From NCBI GenBank assembly GCA_963807155.1, contig CAWEAZ010000019.1:1-64000 (forward strand): a stretch of 64,000 nt of DNA, given 5' to 3'. Origin of the DNA: JACCZX01 sp963807155. Lineage in GTDB: Bacteria; Pseudomonadota; Gammaproteobacteria; Burkholderiales; Burkholderiaceae_F. The notes under the pieces were generated by a model that worked only from the letters and a program-made list of their open reading frames with translations, was not told where the DNA came from and searched no databases. Of this stretch, positions 8,168 through 17,121 are shown piece by piece (the first letter of the stretch is position 1; each line of letters starts with the position of its first letter). Made by a program: the position numbers and the translations under genes.

Positions 8168-9229
8168 CTATTGGACGATAGGGATACGGGACGTCGACCG
8201 CGCGTGCCGGGCTTCCGAGCGCCATCGGCCGGGAGTCGTGCCAGACCAGCGCCGGAACGTGCGCATGAACGGCGTTACTGCTGCGTAACCCAGCGTCGCC
8301 GCAATGTCATCCAGCGTGATATCTGAAGTGAGTAGCTCGCGTGCGACCTGAAACCGCACCTGATCGAGAATTTCCTGAAAGGAAGTGCCGGATTCTTGCA
8401 GCCGTCGATTTAGCGTTCGCCGGTGGATTGATAACACGTGCGCCACATCGTCGCCGGAGTGCTGCTCTTCGAGCAGCAGCCTGCGTACTGAGCGGTACAC
8501 CTGTCGCAGCAAGTCCTCCGGGAGACACATAGATAGCAGTTGGACCGCGGATCGCAACCGCTGCGGATCTGCTCCTGCGACGGGCATGTCCAGCTGCTCG
8601 GCCGGAAATCGAAGCGCACAATATTCGGCGTTGAAGTGAGGCAGTACCTTGAAGAAGCTGCGATGGTGGGCGCTATCGTCGCGCTTCGCATACGGCAGAA
8701 AAACTTCGGAAGGCAGCCACGACGGACCGTACAGCTCGCGCATGAAATTGACGGCCGCGGCCAACGCAGCGTCATACATCTGTTCACCGAGCACACCCGG
8801 TTGGTAGATCGCATACCCCCAGTCAACGACCGGGCCACGGCGCAGCAAGAACGTAAGCCCACCGTCGCCGTTCAGATGCTGGTGCGTGACTAACGATTGC
8901 AGAGCATCGCCTACCGTGGGTGAATGCCGCACGGCATCGCCGACCACGCCCAGGTCCGCGAGGTACCACATGCGCCCTGCCAACAACCCCAAATGCGGAC
9001 AAGCAGTCTCGCTCGCCACCTCTTGCAATAGCGTCACCAGCGCGTCATACGGAACCTTGCCTTCCGGACGCGCGATCGCTTCTGGAGCGATGCCAGCCTT
9101 ATTTAACATGGCACGCGGATCGGCTCCGAGCTGACGAATGAGAACAGGGAGTTTTGAGAACGCGCCCACACGCTGATCCCAACGCTCGTGACGTAACGAC
9201 TTGCCTGCAAGCTCCGGCTGATGCATCAA
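8168..9229 (-). CDS. AraC family transcriptional regulator (arabinose_bd-type sensor + HTH_18)
   Basis: A 353-residue cytoplasmic regulator. Residues ~30-215 fit the N-terminal sensor region of the OruR/ArgR-like AraC subgroup (PYDALVTLLQEVA, GLLAGRMWYLADLG). The C-terminal ~100 residues carry two helix-turn-helix motifs: DDVAHVLSIHRRTLNRRLQE and ITLDDIAATLGYA followed by FMRTFRRWSGTTPGRWR. It is transcribed away from the histidine kinase locus. Members of this group often respond to fatty acids or amino acids; the effector cannot be read from the sequence. The palindrome at 9326-9341 is a possible operator. Confidence 0.9.
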   Translation of the reverse strand: MMHQPELAGKSLRHERWDQRVGAFSKLPVLIRQLGADPRAMLNKAGIAPEAIARPEGKVPYDALVTLLQEVASETACPHLGLLAGRMWYLADLGVVGDAVRHSPTVGDALQSLVTHQHLNGDGGLTFLLRRGPVVDWGYAIYQPGVLGEQMYDAALAAAVNFMRELYGPSWLPSEVFLPYAKRDDSAHHRSFFKVLPHFNAEYCALRFPAEQLDMPVAGADPQRLRSAVQLLSMCLPEDLLRQVYRSVRRLLLEEQHSGDDVAHVLSIHRRTLNRRLQESGTSFQEILDQVRFQVARELLTSDITLDDIAATLGYAAVTPFMRTFRRWSGTTPGRWRSEARHARSTSRIPIVQ

Positions 9230-9612
9230 GTCGTTTCTCCCTGCTTTCCTATTATTTTTTAGCTACGACGCCAACTCACTACTAACGGCTGCACGGAGTC
9301 TGATTCAGCGGGTATGCGCTGACGATTGGACCTTGGTCCAACGATCGCCTGTATTCGTTATCCATACAACGTACGACCTTCCATGTCATCTGTTTTTCAC
9401 AATTCCACTTGCTGCTGGAGACGTCCCATCGGCTCGTAGCGTCAACGCGCTTCGCCCGACTCAGGTATCTTCCGCATTTACAGGGCAGGGCTATAAGCGA
9501 GCACCAACGGACCCTTGCCGAGCTGTCTCCCGGTCGGTGAGGCGACCACCGCCGTAAGGGATTCGGCCGGAAATTGGATCTTGGTTCGGCAAGCTCCTAA
9601 TGAGGCACCGTA
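9230..9612. other. Divergent intergenic region between AraC regulator and kinase locus
   Basis: About 380 bases separate the AraC gene start from the small ORF before the kinase. The only distinct element I see is the palindrome TTGGACC-TT-GGTCCAA at 9326-9341. No protein-like ORF was found. Promoters for both directions must lie here. Confidence 0.5.
9326..9341. promoter_or_regulatory. 16-bp palindrome TTGGACC-TT-GGTCCAA, candidate operator
   Basis: Seven-base perfect arms around a two-base centre, 97 bases upstream of the AraC start and in the divergent promoter region. The symmetry fits a dimeric regulator site. Which protein binds is unknown; AraC proteins usually use direct repeats, so a FixJ- or TetR-like binder is as likely. 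Confidence 0.35.
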
Positions 9613-9726
9613 ATGAGCAAATGCGAAGTTCGTCGCGATCAGCTCTTTCGGCACGACAGAAGATCCGGTGGACTGGTGCTGGCCGCCTTGGCCGTATCGA
9701 CTCGCACTTCTGAGAAGGACTCATGA
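9613..9726 (+). CDS. Putative 37-codon small ORF overlapping the kinase start
   Basis: The frame starts at ATG 9613 behind TGAGGCACCGTA and ends at TGA 9724-9726, overlapping the kinase ATG at 9723 as ATGA. The product is a basic N-terminus followed by a short LVLAALAV hydrophobic stretch. The overlap suggests translational coupling, so this could be a leader peptide or a tiny regulator. Evidence is positional only; the sequence matches nothing I know. Confidence 0.35.
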   Translation: MSKCEVRRDQLFRHDRRSGGLVLAALAVSTRTSEKDS

Positions 9727-12252
9727 CCGCTGGCGCGATCAGATCGCGGCTGGATTCACAGCCAATCCCATCGGTCGTCAAATTCGCCTTGCCTTCTGAG
9801 AACTCGGTGTGGCTTACGGCCGCATTGGTTTCCCTGGGGTACTTCATCGGCGTCAAGATTGGATTCGCGCTGACGTTCCAGCCGCATCCGATCTCGACGC
9901 TATGGCCACCGAATTCGATTTTGCTCGCTGCACTCTTGATTACGAAACCGCGCTACTGGTGGCTGCTTCTGACGGCTGCGTTTCCGGCGCATTTAGCCGC
10001 CCAGGTCCAGGGTGGCGTCCCGTCTATCCAAATCGTCGCCTGGTTCGTCAGCAACTGCAGTCAGGCCTTGATCGGTGCCGGAGCTATCTGTCTGCTGGTT
10101 GGATGCCCGCTGCGATTTGAGTCGTTTCGAGATGTATGCATCTTTATCGCTTTCGGCGCACTCATCGCACCTTTCGTCTCGACCTTTATCGACGTCGCGT
10201 TCGTTACGGCCATCGGTTGGGTTCAAGGAAGCTACGCAACACTGTGGAGGCTGCGCTTCTTTTCAAATGTCTTGACGACCCTCACTTTCGTGCCGGTCAT
10301 CGTTACGTGTGTCTCGCTGGGTCCGCAGATCCTGCGCTCAGCGCCGGTTCAGCACTATGTGGAGGCTGCTGCACTGTTCCTCTGCCTGCTGATCGTGAGC
10401 TCCCTGGTATTTGTGGAAAGCTCTTTTGGTGCCAGTGCCGTGCCAGCGCTGATTTATGCGCCGGTGCCATTTCTCATCTGGGCCGCCATCCGCCTGGGAC
10501 CGCTCGGAACAAGTACGTCGTTGTTGACGGTCGCGCTGTTCGCGGTCTGGGGCACGATTCACGGACAAGGTCCTTTCGTCACCTCGTCAGCGGCAGAAAG
10601 CGTGTTATCGACGCAACTCTTCTTGATCCTGCTTTCGATCACCTTGTTGCTTTTGTCGTCAGTGGTCGAGCAGAACCAAAAAACAGGAAAGGCATTACAA
10701 CAAAGCGAAGAGCAATTGCGGCTCGCGATCGGTGCGGCAAAGATAGGGACATGGGACTGGTCAATTCCAAAAAGCACCACGACTTGGTCGAACGAAGCGA
10801 AGCGCATGCTTGGCTTCCCGAGCGCGCACAGCGCACCTAGCGTACGCAGCGCACCCCTGCTTGAACCCTTCGGCGAACTGCTGCATCCAGATGATCGCAA
10901 TGTCGTAGAGCAAGCCATAACTCGTGCGATCGACGGACAAACTACCTTTCGAAGTCGAGTTTCGCGTTGTGCGACCCAACGAACCCACTCGTTGGATGCT
11001 CGGCAAGGGAGAGGCCTTGTACGACGCTTCGGGCAGGGCGGATCGAATGGTGGGCGTCAACGTCGACATCACCGATCGAAAACGCTCCGAAGAAATTCTG
11101 TTGGACGTCAACGAGAATCTGCGCCAAGAGATTGCAGATCGCGTTCGGGTTGAGCAGGCGCTGCGCAGCTCTGAGGAGCGGTCCGCCAAAGCATTTCGTT
11201 CGAGCCCGTTCGCCGTATGCATCACCAGACAAGCGAACGGCCGGCTGCTTGACGTCAACGATCGCTGGCAAGCCATGTTCGGTTTTCAGCGCCTGCACGT
11301 CCTGGGACGGACTCTTGAGGAACTGGGCATCGTGCGAAATGCTGCTGATCAAGCCCAGGTCGACGCTCAGGCGAGGGGGCAAAGTCAACAGCACGGCGTC
11401 GAACTCACCTTAAGAGCAAGCTCGGGCGAAATATTGGAAGCAATCATTACCTCCGAGAAGACTGAGATGAGTGGTGAGCCGTGCCGGATCTCGGTCATTC
11501 GCGATGTGACCAAGCAGCGGCGTGCCGAGCGCGAATTACTGGATCAGCGGCAACAGATGGCGCATCTGATGCGCGTCGCACTCCTTGGCCAGCTGTCGGG
11601 CGCGCTGGCACACGAATTGAATCAGCCGCTGACAGCCATACTGTCGAATGCACAAGCGGCACAGCGATTTTTGAAAAGCGATTCGGTCGATCTGACGGAG
11701 CTGCGCGCGATACTCGATGACATTGTCGACGACGACAAGCGTGCGGGTGAAGTGATTCAGCGGTTACGGGCCCTTCTGAAGCGGGGTGAAGCGCAGTTTC
11801 AAAGGGTCAATATGAATGAGGTCGTGGCTGAGACTCTGAAACTTGCCCACGGCGATTTGATCGCGCGCAACGTGATGGTTGCGACCGATTTCGCACACGG
11901 AATTGCCTCTGTGCGTGGCGATCGCATCCAGCTGCAACAGGTTTTCCTGAATCTGATTATCAATGCGGCAGATGCGATGGCCGCGCTTGCGCCGGACGAG
12001 CGTCGAATAGCGATTGCCATTAAGGACAACGGCGGCCAAGTTCGAGTTTCGGTCGTCGACCAAGGTCACGGAATTCCGGCGGACCGGATGAGCAGGTTGT
12101 TCGAGCCGTTTTTCACGACCAAGGAGCATGGTCTGGGATTGGGGCTGTCGATCTCGCGCTCGATCGTAGCCGCGCACTCCGGCCGGTTGTGGGCAGAGAA
12201 CAATCTGGATCGCGGCGCAGCCATCCATCTCACACTGCCGGTGGCGGGATGA
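9723..12252 (+). CDS. MASE1-PAS-PAS hybrid-free sensor histidine kinase (frame broken once)
   Basis: After removing one extra C at 10950 the protein is 842 residues. Residues ~25-305 form a MASE1 membrane sensor with eight or so hydrophobic segments. Two PAS regions follow (about 330-455 and 480-605, the first ending DITDRKRSE, the second DVTKQRRAE). HisKA has its phospho-acceptor His at about 630 in GALAHELNQPLTAI. The HATPase_c domain contains NLIINAADAM, DQGHGIP and GLGLGLSISRSIV. This matches FixL/DctB-style kinases that pair with FixJ-type regulators. The start has AAGGA six bases upstream. The downstream regulator overlaps by ATGA. The frame break restores FEVEFRVVRP and is probably a sequence error. 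Confidence 0.88.
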
Positions 12253-12896
12253 TGAGCGCCGGCTCGTTAACGCTTCCTCCGCCAACCGTCTTCATCGTTG
12301 ACGACGACGCGGCTGTTCTGAATGCGTTTTCTCGCCTGTTACGCGTGTCTGGTTATGCGGTCCAAACATTTGGCTCAGCGCAATCGCTGCTGGACCACCA
12401 CACCGCAGACCTCCCGGGCTGTCTGGTGCTGGACGTTGCGATGCCCGGATTGACCGGTCTCGAGTTGCAGCAGGCGCTGATAGCCAAGCACGGCGACCGG
12501 CCGACCATCTTCGTCAGTGGTGCGAGCGACATTCCCATCAGCGTCCAAGCGATGAAATTGGGTGCCGTTGACTTTCTGACGAAACCGGTGGACGACGAAG
12601 TCTTGTTGAATGCTATTCGCGTAGCAATCGACAAGGATCGACAAATGCGAGCCGCGCGCGCCGAATTGAAGATGTTCCTGGACCGCTTCGCAACACTCAC
12701 GCACCGGGAACGCGAGGTGTTGCAGAACGTCGTCGCCGGGCGTCTCAACAAACAGATCGCTGCCGATCTCGGTATCGTTGAAAAGACGATCAAAGTGCAT
12801 CGTCACCGGGTGATGGAGAAGATGCAGGTGACTTCGCTAGCCGAATTGGTGCGGATGACCGAGCGTGCAGAGTCGAGCGGTTGGATTGGCTGCTGA
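12249..12896 (+). CDS. FixJ/NarL-type two-component response regulator
   Basis: A 215-residue regulator. The receiver domain (residues ~12-125) has the acidic pair in VFIVDDDAAV, the phospho-acceptor Asp in CLVLDVAMPG, and the conserved Lys in FLTKPVDD. A LuxR-type helix-turn-helix follows (LTHREREVLQNVVAG, then KQIAADLGIVEKTIKVHRHR). It overlaps the upstream kinase stop by four bases, so the two are translationally coupled and almost certainly a cognate pair. Confidence 0.94.
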   Translation: MMSAGSLTLPPPTVFIVDDDAAVLNAFSRLLRVSGYAVQTFGSAQSLLDHHTADLPGCLVLDVAMPGLTGLELQQALIAKHGDRPTIFVSGASDIPISVQAMKLGAVDFLTKPVDDEVLLNAIRVAIDKDRQMRAARAELKMFLDRFATLTHREREVLQNVVAGRLNKQIAADLGIVEKTIKVHRHRVMEKMQVTSLAELVRMTERAESSGWIGC

Positions 12897-12961
12897 AGCC
12901 ACCTTGGGCTGTTAGACCAAGGCCCAATTTCGCAATCGACCCTTCCCTGTTCGAATCGCGA

Positions 12962-13339
12962 ATGGGGGCAAACAAGCTGCTGATTTCAGTCGTCGACGAC
13001 GACGCGGCGATCCGGAAGGCGCTCGGACGCCTGTTGTCCTCTGCTGATATGAACGTGGCTACGTTCGACTCCGGCCAGGCATTTCTTGATTCGCTGGCCA
13101 ACCAGTCTCCCGACTGTCTGATACTGGACCTGCACATGCCAGGTATCAGCGGCCTTGAACTGTTGCAGGGATTATCGCGGATCGACGTGGCCGTGCCGAC
13201 GATCGTCATCACAGCCTATGACGAGCGGGCGATGGAATGCCTCGCTGCCGGTGCGCAGACCTACTTGCGTAAGCCAGTTGATGACCAGGTGCTGCTGTCA
13301 GCTATCGAAAGCGCAACCCGTACCCACACCGTGCGGTGA
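12962..13339 (+). CDS. Stand-alone receiver-domain protein (CheY/FixJ-N type)
   Basis: About 125 residues forming only a receiver domain: VVDDDAAIRKALGRLL, phospho-acceptor Asp in CLILDLHMPGISG, Thr in VITAYD, and Lys in YLRKPVDD. No output domain follows. It resembles the receiver of the upstream regulator. It could be a phosphate sink, a divided-kinase intermediate or an adaptor in the same pathway. I use the ATG at 12962; the frame is open back to 12881, overlapping the previous gene, but that part does not look like a receiver. Confidence 0.85.
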   Translation: MGANKLLISVVDDDAAIRKALGRLLSSADMNVATFDSGQAFLDSLANQSPDCLILDLHMPGISGLELLQGLSRIDVAVPTIVITAYDERAMECLAAGAQTYLRKPVDDQVLLSAIESATRTHTVR

Positions 13340-13343
13340 GTCG

Positions 13344-13720
13344 CTAACCGAGCGCACGATACGTAGACAGGAACATCGCCAAGCCAATATCGTTCAGGTT
13401 GAACTCATCGGCGTATTCATCGATACGCGCGTCAACAAGCACGGTGCCGCACACCCCAGCCTCGTCCAAGCGCGGCCGCGTTTCTCTGGGAAGTTGCTTT
13501 ACTGCTGGTTTGAAGCTGTCAGCCATCTCGTTGCGTTGTTCACCGTAATAACTGTCCAGAGCACATCAAGATAATTCTGCAAATCGTGCATGTGTACTCG
13601 TGGAGAGTCTTCGCAAATCTCGACATGATCGCTACGTAACTTGGCGATCATCTGTCTCTGCGGCGCTGTTTTAGTCGCAATCAGCGGCTTCGGCATAGGT
13701 AGATTCCCGCGGCCGCTCAC
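13344..13720 (-). CDS. Hypothetical ~125-aa protein, frame broken once
   Basis: Two minus-strand frames join into one sensible protein. The first begins at GTG 13720 (or ATG 13696) and reads to QNYLDV; the second supplies ALDSYYGEQRNEMADSF through to FLSTYRALG. The junction is near 13561 and needs one missing base or a two-base duplication. The codon choice and acidic, soluble composition of the second part (LVDARIDEYADEFNLND) look genuinely coding. It converges on the receiver gene with a four-base gap. I do not recognise the family. Confidence 0.5.
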
Positions 13721-13838
13721 AGCTGCGGGTATTCTTTCTGCCTGACGCGGATGAGCCGCTCTATCGGCAGCTCATTCGTCATCAGCTGCTTCTAGACTGG
13801 TAATGGCGACCAGTAGTCTCTGATCGACGGGAGAGAAA

Positions 13839-14316
13839 ATGGGAAGAAGAACGCGTCTGTTGGTTTGCGTATTGACACTACTGACGGCGGTAGCGGTATC
13901 AGCTCAGGAAAAGCGGGCGGCGGAGCCAACGCCAGCGGAGTGGCGCTTGAAGATCCAAGCGGACAAGAAGGGCATCGTGGAGCGCGCGATGAAGCTGACA
14001 CCCGAGCAGGCGAAGAAGTTCTGGCCGCTCTACGACTCATTCCAGCAAGAGCTTGGAGAAACCGCGACGCGAGTACTCAAGAGCCGTCATCGACTATGTC
14101 TCTAGCGGCGACGCATTGAACGACGCGAGCGCCAAGCGGCTCGTCGAGCAGGCGCTTGCGGCCACCGTCGCCGAAGCACGTCTGCGCGAAAAGCACTTCA
14201 AGAAACTGCTTGGCGTACTACCGGCCAAGATCGCCGCCCGTTACGCGCAGGTAGAAAACAAGATAGAGGCGGTGCTTCGATACGAAACGGCCGCAGCAGT
14301 ACCGTTGGTGCAGTAG
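13839..14316 (+). CDS. Periplasmic Spy/CpxP-like helical protein (frame broken once)
   Basis: A signal peptide (to VSAQ, about residue 23) is followed by a helical region. It has KLTPEQAKKFWPLYDSFQQEL and, after a frame change near 14070, EYSRAVIDYVSSGDALNDAS and KHFKKLLGVLPAKIAARYAQVENKIEAVLRYE. The LTPEQAKxFWPLYDxF pattern and the long helices resemble periplasmic Spy/CpxP-type chaperone-like proteins. One extra base in CCGCGACGCGAG explains the break and gives 158 residues. The start at 13839 has GGAGAG upstream. It lies five bases before the DUF900 gene and is probably co-transcribed. Confidence 0.7.
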
Positions 14317-14323
14317 CGCATTG

Positions 14324-15582
14324 ATGATCCTTCGTTTTCTGCACGGGCTCGTGCTCGCCGTGCTGACGGTGCTCGCAACCGGATGCGCGACGGTCGAGCC
14401 GCATCTAGTGCCGGCACCCACAATCTTCAAGGATGATCGCCTTGCGTTCGAAAAGACAGTTCCCGCTGAACTTGCAATCGACGCGACTGCCGGTTTTCTT
14501 CGCCACTACACGAGCAGCGACCGGAGGTCCGGAGCACTTCGGCAACGATTCTGCGCCGATGACGTTCGGCGTCGCGCGAGTGCGGCTGGGTGAAGCAAGG
14601 TTGGAGCTGGAACGAGTTGATCGCCTCCGACCGCACGAGCAGCGTGGACAAGCCGCGCAATGGGGCCGTCGAGTCGATCGAAATCATCGGTCGCGCGGGC
14701 GACGATGCAATACTCAGCGATGCCGATCGCGCGTTCGTCGCAGCGATCGACGCGCAGCTCGCGCGCATTCGAAATCCGGAGCTTGTCTTTTACGTGCACG
14801 GCTATCGCGTCACGTTCGACGAAGTCGCGGTGCAGATGGGCTCGTTTGCGCACTACCTCGGCCAGCAGGCGACAGTGACATTCCAGTGGCCGACCGGTAC
14901 GAACTTCTGGAACTATTTGCTCGACTGTCCGCGCGCGCATCGATACATCCCAGACATCGAGCGCCTGATCGCGCTGCTGGCACGAACCAAGGCGCAGCAC
15001 ATCAACGTGATGGCGTACAGCTGCGGCTCGCCATTGCTCGCTGCTGCACTAGATCGCCTGCGGTCACGCAACTATGAGCTGGATCACGAGGCGCTGCAGC
15101 GGCGCTACCGGCTCGGCAATGTCATTTTCGTCGCGTCCGACGTTGATCTGAAGACATTTGCGCGTGAACACGTGCAGCCAGCGCTCGACCTGGCCCGCCA
15201 GGTCATCGTCTACTTCTCGCAGATCGACCGTGCCCTCGGCTTTTCGGCGCTGCTCGCCGGCACCTCGCGCCTTGGGCAACCCGATATCTCGGATCTGACC
15301 GCCGAGGAAATTCAACGCCTGGCTTCAAATCCCCGCTTCCAGGCGGTCAATGTCACCGACGTTCGGGGCGCGCACGAAATGGGCGGCATGAAAGGCCACG
15401 GCTATTGGTACGCGAACGAAATCATTTCGACCGATGTCGCGCTGTCGCTGCGATATCCGATACCGCCTGCCAACCGCTGCCTGACCAACCCGGAAGGCAA
15501 GCGCGTCTGGCACATCCCGAACAATTACGTCGACTGTGTTGCTAATCGGTTGCTTGAGCGCTATCCGGAACTCCGACGCTAG
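14324..15582 (+). CDS. DUF900-type alpha/beta hydrolase lipoprotein (frame broken twice)
   Basis: The first frame gives a leader ending in VLATGCATV, a lipobox with Cys about 20 residues in. A second frame supplies STRLPVFFATTRAATGG and HFGNDSAPMTFGVARVRLGE. The third (from ~14600) supplies SWNELIAS and the hydrolase body, with LVFYVHGYRVTFDE (oxyanion region) and NVMAYSCGSPLLAAAL (nucleophile Ser). This order matches DUF900 proteins (IYATNR, YGNDRG, FVHGYN, AHSMG). One extra base near 14475 and another near 14597 give 418 residues. The substrate is unknown; the location would be an envelope lipoprotein. Confidence 0.78.
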
Positions 15583-15652
15583 ATAAGCGCCCCAGAGGAC
15601 ATCCATGAAAATACAGCGCCAGACCCGTGCTGCTTCGTCACAGCTAGCGGTA

Positions 15653-15682
15653 GGCGCGCTCGTCGCAAGGAGCGAGCGCGCC
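15653..15682. terminator. GC-rich hairpin between convergent genes
   Basis: Arms GGCGCGCTCG (15653-15662) and CGAGCGCGCC (15673-15682) form a perfect ten-base stem with a ten-base loop. It sits between the converging DUF900 and SYLF genes. There is no T-tract, so it is a structural or factor-assisted terminator candidate only. A 41-codon frame from 15605 spans it but looks non-coding. Confidence 0.4.
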
Positions 15683-15726
15683 AGTCTCAGAGGTGATCGG
15701 TCGCCACTCTCGGCGGTCCGTACCGC

Positions 15727-16293
15727 TTAGTTCAGCTCTTTGTCCTTCCAGTACTTGCGGCCGCCTGCAGCGACGCCCGCTTGCAATCCGGTGCGCGTCA
15801 TCGGATAGACGTCGATAGGCGGTTTGCTGCCGATGCTTTCACCCTTTGCGGCCGTGCCGCCTTTGCCCTGCACTGCGGCCGAAGCCTCGGCAGATCCCGC
15901 AAACTCCCAGCCCGAATCGACAAACTTGGTCATCGTGGCCTTGTCGTTGAAGACCAGCACCTCGCGATAGTCCTTGATGCCGATGTCGACGCCCGCTGTC
16001 GCTTGCCCCATGTTCATGTAGACATCTTTCTTGGTGGCGTTGTCGTGCACCAGACCGCGACCGCCCGCACCACCAATGATGAATGACACGCCAAAGCTGG
16101 AAAAACATCCGTAACCCGGCGCCTTGCTGACTTGCGCCTTCGTTTCTGGCTTCGCTTTGTAAAGCGTTGCGAGCGCTTCATCACACATCTTTCTTAACTC
16201 GGCTCTCTGCGCTGCTGCGTCCGCCGCGTACGCCGGCGCGCTGGACACGAGCACCGCTGTCAGCGCCAGACCCAGGCCAGTTCGAAATCCCAT
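15727..16293 (-). CDS. Second SYLF (Ysc84-like) secreted protein
   Basis: 188 residues with a signal peptide (cleavage after AYAA, about 24) and a SYLF-like domain: PGYGCFSSFGVSFIIGGAGG, VYMNMGQATAGVDIGIKDYR and FVDSGWEFAGSAEASAAVQG. It diverges from the copy at 6591-7169 but has the same overall pattern of short Gly-rich strands. AAGGAGG lies six bases before the ATG at 16293. The C-terminus YPMTRTGLQAGVAAGGRKYWKD is conserved in this subgroup. The role in the envelope is unknown. Confidence 0.82.
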   Translation of the reverse strand: MGFRTGLGLALTAVLVSSAPAYAADAAAQRAELRKMCDEALATLYKAKPETKAQVSKAPGYGCFSSFGVSFIIGGAGGRGLVHDNATKKDVYMNMGQATAGVDIGIKDYREVLVFNDKATMTKFVDSGWEFAGSAEASAAVQGKGGTAAKGESIGSKPPIDVYPMTRTGLQAGVAAGGRKYWKDKELN

Positions 16294-16343
16294 CTCTACC
16301 TCCTTGGTGATTGTTGACCTACCACGCTACCGCACCATTACTA

Positions 16344-16597
16344 CTACTCGTTCACAGGCATAGCAAATTCCGGTCCTTTGGCGGCCGCGGCATCGGGCCA
16401 GCACGCATCACTGACTTGTAACGCGTGTAGAAGCGTACGCCCTCTTCACCGTAGGCATGGTAGTCACCAAACATCGATCGCTTCCAGCCGCCGAACGAGT
16501 GAAACTCCATCGGGCCACCGGACCGCGCTGCGTCCATTGCACGAACCATCTGCCCAGCTGACACTCGCGCAAACTCGCGAAACCAGTGATGACTCAC
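16344..16597 (-). pseudogene. C-terminal scrap of methylmalonate-semialdehyde dehydrogenase (mmsA)
   Basis: The minus strand encodes FHSFGGWKRSMFGDYHAYG then EEGVRFYTRYKSVM, the near-terminal signature of CoA-acylating MmsA-type aldehyde dehydrogenases. One extra base then shifts the frame; corrected, it continues QRWPDAAAAKGPEFAMPVNE and stops at 16344. Upstream of this the sequence soon loses similarity, and the catalytic domain is absent. This is a remnant of a deleted gene, beside a membrane-protein gene on the other strand. Confidence 0.72.
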
Positions 16598-16646
16598 AGC
16601 ATGTGTCCGATAAACTTTCTTCAGCTCAACATGACGAGTGAGTGAA

Positions 16647-17090
16647 ATGAATCCTTCGCTGACCGAAATGTTTCAACGACTGCTGCATCCCGTGGGGCAG
16701 ACGCGTGCCGCCAAGAGCGTCGAAGTGTTCGGTTGGCTGATCTTCGCCGAGTCGGTGATCCTGATGCTGGCGCCGCACTGGGCAGCCGAGCTGCTGCACC
16801 TGCCGGCGCTGGTACCGCAAGGCGCTAATTACCTGAGGCTCGTCGCGCTGCTCGTCGGCGGAGTCGGCATGCTTTATATCGTTAGCGGGCGCCTTAACGC
16901 CGAAGGATTTGTCTTCGCCTCGTTGCTCGACCGCCCGCTCGTCCCGCCGGTGATGGCGGTGCTGTGGTACCTGGGCATCATCCCCGCGCCGCTCGCATTG
17001 CTTTTTGCCGTGCAGGACTTCGGGAGTTTTCTCTGGACTTTATCCGCATGGCGCGCGGAATCGCGCAAGCCACAATCGATGCCGGTTTAA
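16647..17090 (+). CDS. Small integral membrane protein of unknown function
   Basis: About 147 residues with four likely membrane segments (FGWLIFAESVILMLA, YLRLVALLVGGVGMLYIVSG, VPPVMAVLWYLGIIPAPLALLFA and a final one). The short N-terminal amphipathic region and arginine-rich end suggest cytoplasmic termini. I prefer the ATG at 16647; a GTG at 16638 is possible. It converges with the lytic transglycosylase gene with a 31-base gap. No named family recognised. Confidence 0.65.
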   Translation: MNPSLTEMFQRLLHPVGQTRAAKSVEVFGWLIFAESVILMLAPHWAAELLHLPALVPQGANYLRLVALLVGGVGMLYIVSGRLNAEGFVFASLLDRPLVPPVMAVLWYLGIIPAPLALLFAVQDFGSFLWTLSAWRAESRKPQSMPV

Positions 17091-17121
17091 GACCAGCGCA
17101 GAAATTCGCTCTGTGTGCATC

